In this document: piece after piece, positions 15,467 through 23,193 of the stretch
Numbering within the stretch: position 1 is the first letter of the stretch
Layout: each line of letters starts with the position of its first letter
DNA from: an uncultured Prevotellaceae bacterium
Lineage (GTDB): Bacteria > Bacteroidota > Bacteroidia > Bacteroidales > Muribaculaceae
DNA length: 64,000 nucleotides
Direction: 5' to 3'
NCBI GenBank assembly: GCA_900318645.1
Contig: ONLH01000025.1
Location: 1-64,000, forward strand
Position numbers and translations under genes: made by a program
Notes under the pieces: model-generated
What the model saw: only the letters and a program-made list of their open reading frames with translations
Database searches by the model: none
What the model was told of the DNA's origin: nothing

Positions 15467-17395
15467 TTATTGTAAAGCTTGGATGCTGGAGGCCTTGACG
15501 GTGAAGAAGTTGTCGCTGTTGTTCTTCAGTAGGTTATACTCGCCGTGGTTACTCCATGATGCGGGTTTGTCCTCAATTGCAGTGTCCTCGCCAGTGTCGT
15601 TGTCGATATATTGTTCAATTCGGGCCTGCCAGGAACGAATGCGTGCCTGTGATGACTGGCGGTCCATGAGTGCGTATTTGGCATCCACCAGTTCCTTGAG
15701 ATAGGCGATATATTTGGTCCTGAAATCAATGAACTTAAGCACTCTCGCAATGAGAGGATTATTGTCATTGCCCCAGTGGAGGGGATCCTGGCGCCCTGCA
15801 TCATTCTGGACACCGCAACGCAGACTTGTCCCCAACGTGTTGTCGTAGTCATAAGGGATGAAGAAGAACTTATAACCGCTGGTTTCTGTGCCGTTGAAGT
15901 AGATATAGTAGTTGTTGGCATTGTTCCAGTAGTCATCCCACATGCCCACAGCGACATTGACGGCGTAGGTCTTGAGTAACAGATCGACATCAGTCGCCTG
16001 CTTGATCCAAGTATAGAATTCACTGTCGCTCAAGTGGCAGACTTTGTCCATGAAGTCCACCAGCTGGACGCGAGCGATGTCAAACTCCGAGGTGTTGGTC
16101 TCTAGCGTGTAGGCATGGCGGTCGTCGCTGTCATCGTCATACCAAATGTCGCCATTGGGATTGTTAAGGCCTGATGCTCCGTTGCGGCATTTCCACAAGT
16201 AGCCGTCACTGTTGCCGAAACGGCTCTTGCGGTCCTTGAGATAGCGCTTGTCGATGGGCTCAAGCATCCCATACACGCCATAGTAAGTCTCCTGGCTGTC
16301 TCCCTCGACATGTAGCCACAAGCGACAGTAGTTGTCCCTCAAGGCCGTCCATACACCTGCACGACGGAAAAGTTCGTAGCAGAATACCTCGCGCACATAG
16401 GCGGGATCGTCCTTGAACCACTTGAGGTGCAGCTTGCGCACGCCTTGGATGGTGTGGGCATCGTCATCGACATATTTACGTAGGCTCACACCGAAGTGGG
16501 CGTGGTGCCAGTCGGTATTGTCACGCTGATGCATTTGGCCGTGCCATCCCTCAGGGCGGCGGCGCGAGGTGTTGCCCTTGAGGCGCAACCCGACGCTATC
16601 GATAACGGTGTGCTCGCCGTCCTTGACAAAGTCGATGCTTGCCATGACATACTGTGTGGTGTAACTGTTGGCATCATACAATGCCAGTAGCCTGTTCCAC
16701 TCGCTCAGGCTCACCTCGAGGTGTATCTCAGGCAATGCGTCGTCATCCCAGACGTAGTCATACCCTTCTTTAACGGGCTCATCGAGACTGCCTCCCAGCA
16801 GATAGTTAATGAGTGAGGTTACATCGGCAATAGTCATCTCGTGGTCAAAGTTGACATCGGCTCGTTGACGGGTGTCATAGTTGGCAAAGCCTCCTAACAG
16901 GATGTCTATCAGAGCTGTGACATCGGCAATAGTGACCTCGCTGTCGCCATTGACATCACCCACCTTGAGACTTGCCGGGTCGGGTAACACAGGTTCTTGA
17001 TACTCTGAAACGCTGAAGGTGAGGTTGTTCTCGTTGAAGGTGAAGGTATAGTCCTTGCCGTTCCCGATAAACTTGTAGGAATGGTTGTTGTTGCTTTTCT
17101 GGGTCGTGTAGGTGTTGCCCACGGTGACCTCCTCGCTGCCACCAGTGGGACCGTAGCGGTAATTGGCATTAAAGACATTCCAGTCGCTACTCTGCCCGTC
17201 GGCAAAGACAAACCACACATTGCCCGTGATATTGACCGTCAGTGAGTAGGTGCCGTTGCCTCGGCTAGTCATCTCAACACCGTTGCCCGGATTCCAGTCA
17301 CCGAAGGGGTGGTTACCAACCATATAGATGGCGGCTCGTGCCGGCATGGCAACCAGCATGAGAGCTATGACGGTCGTCAGTAAATGCTTTTTCAT
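15467..17395 (-). CDS. Secreted CotH-like kinase-fold protein with internal dockerin-like module
   Basis: The 642-residue secreted protein has signal peptide KKHLLTTVIALMLVAMPARA. Residues 25-130 form a beta-rich domain resembling starch/glycogen-binding modules (YMVGNHPFGDWNPGNGVEM). Residues 147-200 hold two dockerin-like calcium loops (GDVNGDSEVTIADVTALID and ADVNFDHEMTIADVTSLIN). The rest (about 215-600) is a CotH-type domain with LRLKGNTSRR, KLHLKW and the IPYDYDNTLGTS aspartate motif. CotH proteins are atypical protein kinases in spores and fungi; the role in Bacteroidetes is unknown. It ends 192 bp beyond convergent dnaX. Confidence 0.78.
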   Translation of the reverse strand: MKKHLLTTVIALMLVAMPARAAIYMVGNHPFGDWNPGNGVEMTSRGNGTYSLTVNITGNVWFVFADGQSSDWNVFNANYRYGPTGGSEEVTVGNTYTTQKSNNNHSYKFIGNGKDYTFTFNENNLTFSVSEYQEPVLPDPASLKVGDVNGDSEVTIADVTALIDILLGGFANYDTRQRADVNFDHEMTIADVTSLINYLLGGSLDEPVKEGYDYVWDDDALPEIHLEVSLSEWNRLLALYDANSYTTQYVMASIDFVKDGEHTVIDSVGLRLKGNTSRRRPEGWHGQMHQRDNTDWHHAHFGVSLRKYVDDDAHTIQGVRKLHLKWFKDDPAYVREVFCYELFRRAGVWTALRDNYCRLWLHVEGDSQETYYGVYGMLEPIDKRYLKDRKSRFGNSDGYLWKCRNGASGLNNPNGDIWYDDDSDDRHAYTLETNTSEFDIARVQLVDFMDKVCHLSDSEFYTWIKQATDVDLLLKTYAVNVAVGMWDDYWNNANNYYIYFNGTETSGYKFFFIPYDYDNTLGTSLRCGVQNDAGRQDPLHWGNDNNPLIARVLKFIDFRTKYIAYLKELVDAKYALMDRQSSQARIRSWQARIEQYIDNDTGEDTAIEDKPASWSNHGEYNLLKNNSDNFFTVKASSIQALQ

Positions 17396-17418
17396 CTATT
17401 GAATTTTGGTTAATCAAC

Positions 17419-17458
17419 CTAGCGATTCTAGACGCTCTAGAACGTCTAGAATCGCTAG
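17419..17458. repeat. Perfect 16-bp inverted repeat built from CTAGA units
   Basis: CTAGCGATTCTAGACG (17419-17434) and its exact reverse complement (17443-17458) flank an 8-nt centre that itself contains CTAGA. It sits 7 bp beyond the stop of the gamma-carbonic-anhydrase-like gene. It may be that gene's 3' hairpin, although no T-run follows. Confidence 0.65.
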
Positions 17459-17464
17459 ATACTA

Positions 17465-17977
17465 TTACTCATACCAGGTGGAGTACATCAGGTAGTTCTT
17501 AGCGATTTTCACGTTGATTTCGCTGGCCTGCTTAGGGTCAACCATCTTTTTGAATTTCGCTGGACTACCTGCCCACAGCTCGTGGGGGCCGACCTTAGTG
17601 CCGCTCAGTACAACGCTGCCGGCTGCAATGATGGCACCCTCACCGATTTCAGCGTGGTCCAGAATGATGCTGCCCATGCCGATGAGCGCCATGTCTCCGA
17701 TTTTGGCACCGTGCACGACCACGTTGTGACCGATGGACACGTCGTTGCCGATTTCGGTGACCGATTTCTCATATAGCGTGTGTATCACACTGTTGTCCTG
17801 AATGTTGACACGGTTGCCGATGGTGATGGTGTTCACATCGCCTCGCAGCACGGCATTGAACCAGATGCTGCAATCGTTGCCCATAGTCACATCGCCTACG
17901 ACGACAGCACTGTCAGCAAGGAAACAGTTCTCTCCGATCTTGGGGTCAAAACCCCTAACCTTTTTAATAATAGCCAT
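17465..17977 (-). CDS. Gamma-carbonic anhydrase-like left-handed beta-helix protein
   Basis: The 170-residue trimeric hexapeptide-repeat protein of the gamma-CA/PaaY/YrdA family starts FDPKIGENCFLADSAVVVGDV. The metal-binding histidines expected between subunits are present in VIHTLYEK and in GHNVVVHGA. It ends with a helix after WAGSPAKFKK. It could be a carbonic anhydrase or an acyl-CoA-related homologue; sequence alone does not decide. It follows the aminopeptidase P gene by 30 bp and is probably in the same transcript. Confidence 0.82.
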   Translation of the reverse strand: MAIIKKVRGFDPKIGENCFLADSAVVVGDVTMGNDCSIWFNAVLRGDVNTITIGNRVNIQDNSVIHTLYEKSVTEIGNDVSIGHNVVVHGAKIGDMALIGMGSIILDHAEIGEGAIIAAGSVVLSGTKVGPHELWAGSPAKFKKMVDPKQASEINVKIAKNYLMYSTWYE

Positions 17978-18007
17978 TGTTCTAGTTTAAAGTTTATAGT
18001 TTAATGT

Positions 18008-19789
18008 TTAAAGTTCTTTGGTCTTGGCGGCGAGCCAGGCGGCCTCGTCGGCATTGAGGAGCGGAGTGATGCGCTCGCGCACCATGCGGTGGTATTCGTT
18101 GATTTGGGCGACCTCCTCGGCGGTAAGTATCGATTGGTCAATCAGTTGCAGGTCATAGGGGAAGAGTGTAAGCGGCTCAAAAGCGAGGAAATTGCCGAAG
18201 TCTTCGGTCTTCTCGGCTTCAACGACGAGCAGCAGATTTTCGGTACGGATACCATATTCGCCTGTCTTGTAGAGACCGGGCTCGTTGCTCAAGACCATGC
18301 CTGGCAACAGCTTGACGTCAACAAGGTTGGTGCGGATGCTCTGCGGTCCCTCGTGGCAACCCAGGAAGTGGCCCACGCCGTGTCCGGTGCCGTGGCCGTA
18401 GGTCATGGCCTCTTGCCATAACGGTAGGCGGGCGAGTACGTCAAGCTGGCAGCCTGTGGTCCCCACAGGGAATTTGGCACGTTGCAAGGCCAGGTGGCCC
18501 TTGAGAACGAGCGTGAAGTCGTGTTTCTCCTGAGCGGTGGGATTACCAAGAGTGACGGTGCGGGTAATGTCGGTTGTACCGTCAAGGAATTGTGCACCGC
18601 TATCAACGAGCAAAATGCCCTCTCCGTGCAGTGTTGAAGCGCTCTCGTCGGTCGCCTCATAGTGGACGATGGCACCATGTTCCTTATAGCCGCAGATCAT
18701 GGCAAAGCTGTCCTCGCAGTACAGATCCTGCTGGGCACGGAATTCCATGCCCTTGTTCCACACGTCCACCTCATTGATGGTGCCGCTGGGAGCCGTTTCC
18801 TCTATCCACTTGAACAGGCGCACAAGTGCTGCACCGTCACGCTCCATAGCATGGCGGAAGCCATTGATCTGCACCTCGTTCTTGATGCACTTGAGGTCGG
18901 TGATGGGCGAGCGGAAGTAGACCTTCTGGCAGGGTAGGGCATTGGCCAGGGTGTCGCTTACGCGATTGGGGTCGATGAGCACTACTTCATGCTCGCTCAC
19001 GCGCTCCAGGAAGTGGACAATGTCGTCATAGTTGCGCACCCTGACGCCACAGGCCTTGAGGTGCTGGTGCACCTCGTCGGTCACCTTGCTCTCGTCGATG
19101 AACAACTCGCGGTTGTTGTGCGAAATGTAGGCAAAGGCGATAGCGACAGGCGTGAAATCCACGTCGTTGCCGCGCAAGTTGAGCAGCCATGCGATGTCGT
19201 CAAGGGCGGTCACCAGCATGGCGGTGGCATCATTATCATCCAGCACTTGAAGCAAGCGCTCTATTTTGGTGCTGGCTTCCTCGCCGGCATATTGCACGTC
19301 GTGGACAAAGGCGGGTTCACTGGGTCGAGCGGGACGGTCGGCCCAGATTTTGTCCGCGGGGTAAAACTCGGTTGCGAGCATAAAGCCGTTTTCGCCGCAG
19401 AAACGCTCTAACTGGTTGGCATCCTGGGCACTGTACAGGCGGCCGTCAATGGCGATGACAGAATCCTCCTCGAGGACTTGCAGCAGCCACTCGTGGATAG
19501 TGGGGTCGTTGCCCATGTTCTCCTTCATCATGACGAAACCACTGTCGGCCAATTCAATTTCGGCCTGCAGGAAATAACGGGAGTCGGTCCACAGGGCGGC
19601 TTGGTCAAGGGTCACCACGGCTGTGCCGTTGCTGCCCGTGAAGCCACTGATCCAGTCGCGGAATTTCCAGTGGTCACAGATGTATTCACTCTGGTGCGGG
19701 TCGGTGCCGGGAATGATGACGGCATCGACATTCAGGCGGCGCATCTCCTCGCGCAGTGCCTCAAGGTGAGAAAAAGTCTCTCTACTCAT
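18008..19789 (-). CDS. pepP: Xaa-Pro aminopeptidase (aminopeptidase P family, M24B)
   Basis: Cytosolic metallopeptidase removing N-terminal residues ahead of proline. At 593 residues it has the long three-domain form: two creatinase-like N-terminal domains (1-300), a pita-bread catalytic domain (about 305-520) and a C-terminal extension. The five metal ligands are visible as Asp in LLVDSGAQ, Asp in TTDITRT, His in HGTGHGVGHFLG, Glu in SNEPGLY and Glu in RTENLLLV. There is no signal peptide. A TAACTTTG box lies about 30 bp upstream. It is the first gene of a likely two-gene operon with the beta-helix protein. Confidence 0.92.
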   Translation of the reverse strand: MSRETFSHLEALREEMRRLNVDAVIIPGTDPHQSEYICDHWKFRDWISGFTGSNGTAVVTLDQAALWTDSRYFLQAEIELADSGFVMMKENMGNDPTIHEWLLQVLEEDSVIAIDGRLYSAQDANQLERFCGENGFMLATEFYPADKIWADRPARPSEPAFVHDVQYAGEEASTKIERLLQVLDDNDATAMLVTALDDIAWLLNLRGNDVDFTPVAIAFAYISHNNRELFIDESKVTDEVHQHLKACGVRVRNYDDIVHFLERVSEHEVVLIDPNRVSDTLANALPCQKVYFRSPITDLKCIKNEVQINGFRHAMERDGAALVRLFKWIEETAPSGTINEVDVWNKGMEFRAQQDLYCEDSFAMICGYKEHGAIVHYEATDESASTLHGEGILLVDSGAQFLDGTTDITRTVTLGNPTAQEKHDFTLVLKGHLALQRAKFPVGTTGCQLDVLARLPLWQEAMTYGHGTGHGVGHFLGCHEGPQSIRTNLVDVKLLPGMVLSNEPGLYKTGEYGIRTENLLLVVEAEKTEDFGNFLAFEPLTLFPYDLQLIDQSILTAEEVAQINEYHRMVRERITPLLNADEAAWLAAKTKEL

Positions 19790-19819
19790 TGTTCTATTGT
19801 TATTGGATTAACTAACCTG

Positions 19820-19827
19820 CAAAGTTA
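19820..19827 (-). promoter_or_regulatory. -7 box of aminopeptidase P gene
   Basis: Minus strand TAACTTTG (TAnnTTTG), 31 bp upstream of the start codon. Confidence 0.6.
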
Positions 19828-19922
19828 CTATTTTCTCATTAATTAATTGGTAGCTCCCTTGTTTTTTCACCCTATCGTGCCACCAAATGATAAAATGTAG
19901 AAAAAATTTCTACATAGGATTG

Positions 19923-19954
19923 TTTGTGATTTTGAAAACAAAAATGTATTTTTG
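19923..19954 (+). promoter_or_regulatory. Complete Bacteroidetes promoter of a non-coding transcription unit
   Basis: TTTG (19923-19926) and TATTTTTG (19947-19954) are separated by 20 bp, a textbook -33/-7 pair. Expected start near 19960. No ORF of note follows before a strong terminator at 20169-20220. Confidence 0.7.
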
Positions 19955-19960
19955 TGGCAG

Positions 19961-20220
19961 AAAATTTAGCAGATAGTTTGTCAACATTTTAATGATATGA
20001 AAATGATAGATTCGACTTAACATATTACTAATTAAGTAGAACATTGTTGGGTAATATCTAAAACAGCAAAATTAGGGATAATTGTGCCCTTTTGTGAGAT
20101 TCACATACTGGGGAACCCAAGGCAATTTTGTTGTTAGAGATATAAGACAAAGTTTTACTTAATTATATGGCGAGATGACTATATAATTTAAAAAAATATA
20201 GTCATCTCGCCTTTTGTTTT
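19961..20220 (+). ncRNA. Structured small RNA candidate, 6S-like
   Basis: The unit runs from the promoter above to the terminator and holds no gene. A closing stem of 14 bp pairs 20029-20042 with 20152-20165 (one G-U). A bubble follows (11 nt at 20043-20053, 8 nt at 20144-20151), then an upper stem of 20054-20073 against 20124-20143 (6 bp, a 2x2 mismatch, 12 bp). A GCC/GGC extension and two apical hairpins (20093-20105 and 20109-20119) cap it. Closing stem, central bubble and terminal stem is the architecture of 6S RNA, the RNA polymerase holoenzyme regulator. The exact 5' end is inferred. It could be another structured RNA class or a leader of the following HTH genes, but the terminator lies before them. 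Confidence 0.5.
20169..20220 (+). terminator. Strong intrinsic terminator
   Basis: GGCGAGATGACTATAT (20169-20184) is perfectly complementary to 20196-20211, and TTTTGTTTT follows directly. It ends the non-coding transcript 43 bp before the first small HTH gene. Confidence 0.9.
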
Positions 20221-20262
20221 ACCCACCACTGGGTAACTAGTGGTAATGATAATTGTAGTGCT

Positions 20263-20502
20263 ATGTCAATACACATCGGAAAAGAGATAAAAGCTGAGCT
20301 GCGCCGTCAAGGGCGTGGCGTGACCTGGTTTGCCCAGCAACTATACTGTGACCGTACCAACGTGTATAACATCTTCAAGCGGGAAGGGATTGATACGATA
20401 TTGCTTCAGCGCATCTGTGGTGTGTTGGGCCGCAACTTCTTTGCGCTCTATTGCCAGGAAATAGAGTGCGGTGATGAGGAAAATAATTCAACGGAAATGT
20501 AG
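20263..20502 (+). CDS. Small HTH DNA-binding protein, copy 1
   Basis: A 79-residue XRE-like helix-turn-helix protein starting MSIHIGKEIKAEL; the HTH lies at about residues 20-42 (VTWFAQQLYCDRTNVYNIF). The family is common in Bacteroidetes as stand-alone small regulators. It shares most residues with the next gene, so this is a tandem duplication. No toxin or other partner gene is adjacent. The target is unknown. Confidence 0.75.
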   Translation: MSIHIGKEIKAELRRQGRGVTWFAQQLYCDRTNVYNIFKREGIDTILLQRICGVLGRNFFALYCQEIECGDEENNSTEM

Positions 20503-20547
20503 CATTATATGCTATATTAATTCAGAGCACATAGTAGGTATTAGCTG

Positions 20548-20555
20548 TAATTTTG
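20548..20555 (+). promoter_or_regulatory. -7 box of second small HTH gene
   Basis: TAATTTTG (TAnnTTTG) lies 94 bp upstream of the start at 20649, implying a leader of about 85 nt. Confidence 0.5.
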
Positions 20556-20648
20556 CACAGCCAAGTGCTGTTAGTGTTCCGAACCAGGAATCTCACATTA
20601 ATTTATTTAACTGAAACAAGTGTTGGTCAATAGAATTGTTTTCCTGCA

Positions 20649-20885
20649 ATGTCAATACACATCGGTAAAGAGATCAAGGCAGAATTACTGCGTCAGGAGC
20701 GCGGTGTGAGTTGGCTTGCAGACAAGTTGCACTGTGACCGCACCAATGTGTATGACATCTTCAAGCGCGAGGGCATTGATACACGTCTGCTTGAGCGCAT
20801 CAGCATGATCTTGCACCGCAATTTTTTTGCCCTATATTGCCAGGAAGATAGTATCGAAGATGAAAATATTTCTACAGAAGTGTAG
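20649..20885 (+). CDS. Small HTH DNA-binding protein, copy 2
   Basis: A 78-residue paralogue of the preceding gene: same start (MSIHIGKEIKAEL), HTH at VSWLADKLHCDRTNVYDIF, and shared NFFALYCQE near the end. The C-terminal tail has diverged. It has its own promoter, so the two copies can be regulated separately. The function is unknown beyond likely DNA binding. Confidence 0.75.
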   Translation: MSIHIGKEIKAELLRQERGVSWLADKLHCDRTNVYDIFKREGIDTRLLERISMILHRNFFALYCQEDSIEDENISTEV

Positions 20886-20930
20886 AATAATCTGCAATAG
20901 GTTCGGCATCCCCATTCACAACCTTATCAA

Positions 20931-20938
20931 TAATTTTG
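20931..20938 (+). promoter_or_regulatory. -7 box of small lipoprotein gene
   Basis: TAATTTTG (TAnnTTTG), about 95 bp upstream of the lipoprotein start. Confidence 0.5.
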
Positions 20939-21033
20939 CAATAAGGAAAATGAATATGTTGTAGCCGTTTCACCGATTCCCGGAACGGCTTTTAAAACAA
21001 CAAGTTGTGGGAGTCGTATTAATGAAAAATATT

Positions 21034-21480
21034 ATGGTTAAAAAGTTCTTTATTTTCATCTCGGTGATGGCTATGCTTGGCATGACATCCTGCACAACAA
21101 CCTTAAATTCATCAAAGACCAAGGATTTTGGCTCATCGGCAATCACCGCCACATTTGCTGACCTTGTGGTATCTCCCAAGAAAATCACTTACACGTACCA
21201 ACCTACGGATGACGTGCGTCGCGGTGGTGAGGTCAACGTGATTAACACTGCCATTCGCAAAGCCCTTGAAGTTAATGGTGGAGGTGACGTTCTGGTGGAG
21301 CTCCAGACGACAGTCAAGAAAAAGGGCAGGAAAAACGTTTCGGAAGTCACTGTTTCGGGATATCCTGCAACTTACAAGAACTTCCGTTGTGCCGATGACG
21401 AAACGCTGAAGCAGGCACTCATGATGCGTGCTATCTCAGATGAGCCTGTTGCAAAAAAGAAAGTATTAGGCCTCTTCTGA
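21034..21480 (+). CDS. Small lipoprotein of unknown function
   Basis: The 148-residue protein has a signal peptide and lipobox (LGMTSC, Cys20 from this start). In-frame ATG 21022 and GTG 21007 are alternative starts; 21034 gives the most compact signal peptide. The mature part holds SSAITATFADLVVSPKK and a NVINTAIRKAL segment, resembling small Bacteroidales lipoproteins of unknown role. It stands between the HTH pair and the convergent susD gene. Confidence 0.65.
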   Translation: MVKKFFIFISVMAMLGMTSCTTTLNSSKTKDFGSSAITATFADLVVSPKKITYTYQPTDDVRRGGEVNVINTAIRKALEVNGGGDVLVELQTTVKKKGRKNVSEVTVSGYPATYKNFRCADDETLKQALMMRAISDEPVAKKKVLGLF

Positions 21481-21524
21481 CCATAACGGCAAGAGTCAGA
21501 TTGTTTTTTCATTATTCAAACAAT

Positions 21525-21560
21525 AAGTAGTGCCAGCGCGGGTGGGCGTCGGCACTACTT
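21525..21560. terminator. Hairpin between convergent lipoprotein and susD genes
   Basis: AAGTAGTGCC (21525-21534) pairs perfectly with GGCACTACTT (21551-21560). No long T-run follows; it may serve both converging transcripts. Confidence 0.5.
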
Positions 21561-21593
21561 GTGTTATGGAATGTCAAGTGATGAACTTGAGCA

Positions 21594-23159
21594 TTATTCG
21601 GCGGGGGTGATGACACCGTCGCGGACAGCCTTGTTGTAGTCGGTCTCGCGGGTCGGGATCATATAACGCCACTCGTTCTTCTCCTCGGGCTTGATGGTTA
21701 CAGCAAGCGTGGTCAGGAAGTTACCGCCGTCCTCATAGGTGTGACGAACAAGGGTGTCTTTCCAGCGCTTCAGGTCAAACCAGTCAAAGCCTTCGCCCCA
21801 CAGCTCAATGCGACGATAGAGCTTGATCTCGTTGAGCAGGTCGGTACCGGTCTTGCTGCAGCTGTACTCGGGATCGCGGCCCGAAGTCTTGTTCAGGGCA
21901 ATTAGAGCAGCCTGGGCGGCACCAGTGTTGTTCAGCATGTACTCGGCCTCGGCCTCGATGAGCAGCATCTCGCTGGAGCGGAAGTTGTTCAGCTCACCAA
22001 CACCCGGGGTGTCGTTGCAGCGTACCTTGAACTGCATGTAGGCATAGACGGTAGCATTGCTCAGCAGGTCGGGATACTTGGCGCGGGTTTCCTTTGCCAG
22101 ATCAGTGCTGTTGGCAGCCACACCAGTCGTGGTGGTGTAGGTGTAGCCCGTGGGATCGAGCCACCACTGGCGGCGAACGTCAGATGCGGGGATCTGCTCG
22201 AACAACTCCCTGTTGATACACTTGGGATAGTTACGCACGTTACCGGCATTACTGTTATAGGCAATGTAAGCATGGTAGCTGTAGTAGTAAAGCGTCTGGT
22301 CACTGGCGCTGTAGCCACCCCAGATCCACTCGCTGTTGTGGTTGCAGAAACCGTCGCTCAGCAACTGGGCGTTGCTCATCAGCGGATAGTTGGCGCGAGC
22401 CAGCTTAGCATACTTGGAGGCGTTAGCCCAGTCGCAGCGGTTAAGGGCAGCGCGTGCATAGGTGGCATAGGCTACCTCGATGTCGGGCAAGAAGAACTCG
22501 TCGGCAGCACGCTTTTTGCCAGAGGCCTGATAGAGGCTGATAGCCTCATCAAGGTCAGCGTAAATCTGCTCGTAGGCGTCAGCCAGCGAAGTCAGAGGCA
22601 GGTCGCCCACGCTCTCGTCCAGGCGGAGCACCAGACCCGGGCAGCTGCCGTTCTCAGAATCTACCCAACGCTTGCAGTAGATTTGGGCAAGCATCATGTA
22701 AGCATAAGCGCGGAAGGTCAGACCCTGGGCTTTCAGGAACTGTTTGTCGGACTCGAGGCCTTCGGCTTCGTCAACGTTCAGGATAACACTGTTGGCGTTG
22801 CTGATCAGTTTGTAGTAGTAGAACCAGGGATAGTAGGTGTACAGACTGCTGGGTGTGTCGTGTACGTTTTGGTTGATCAGCGATGCCCAGCCGGGAAGGT
22901 TTACATAGAAGTCCTGGCCAGGATAGTTACCGTACCACATCTTGATGCAACCCTCACCACACATACCCTGTGTGCTCAGGTACTGGTTCATCATCACGCG
23001 GGCGCAGCCATTGATGGCCAACTTAACATTCTCGGTGGTCTCGAATGCGGTTGCCGTACCGGTTTCGGCGGTCGGAGCGGTGTCTAGGTAATCTTTAGAA
23101 CACGATGACAGTCCCAAAGCAACTACACCTGCAATCAGTATATATTTGAAAATCTTCAT
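21594..23159 (-). CDS. SusD/RagB-family nutrient-binding lipoprotein (locus 1)
   Basis: Surface glycan- or nutrient-binding lipoprotein that caps a SusC-type transporter; 521 residues with lipobox LGLSSC (Cys20) and CSKDYLDTAPT right after it. The TPR-like core and the late motifs LLNEIKLYRRIELWGEGFDWFDLKRW are typical of RagB/SusD. It is 34 bp downstream of its SusC partner. No glycosidase flanks the pair, so the ligand cannot be inferred; peptide or other non-starch nutrients are possible. Confidence 0.92.
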   Translation of the reverse strand: MKIFKYILIAGVVALGLSSCSKDYLDTAPTAETGTATAFETTENVKLAINGCARVMMNQYLSTQGMCGEGCIKMWYGNYPGQDFYVNLPGWASLINQNVHDTPSSLYTYYPWFYYYKLISNANSVILNVDEAEGLESDKQFLKAQGLTFRAYAYMMLAQIYCKRWVDSENGSCPGLVLRLDESVGDLPLTSLADAYEQIYADLDEAISLYQASGKKRAADEFFLPDIEVAYATYARAALNRCDWANASKYAKLARANYPLMSNAQLLSDGFCNHNSEWIWGGYSASDQTLYYYSYHAYIAYNSNAGNVRNYPKCINRELFEQIPASDVRRQWWLDPTGYTYTTTTGVAANSTDLAKETRAKYPDLLSNATVYAYMQFKVRCNDTPGVGELNNFRSSEMLLIEAEAEYMLNNTGAAQAALIALNKTSGRDPEYSCSKTGTDLLNEIKLYRRIELWGEGFDWFDLKRWKDTLVRHTYEDGGNFLTTLAVTIKPEEKNEWRYMIPTRETDYNKAVRDGVITPAE

Positions 23160-23193
23160 AATGTATTCTATATTAAAATGTTACGATTGTTGA

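Noticed and set aside
19961-20165. tmRNA or tRNA-like gene (GATTCGACTT near 20010)
   Set aside because: No acceptor-stem/TPsiC arm or CCA end and no tag reading frame; the short match is not enough.
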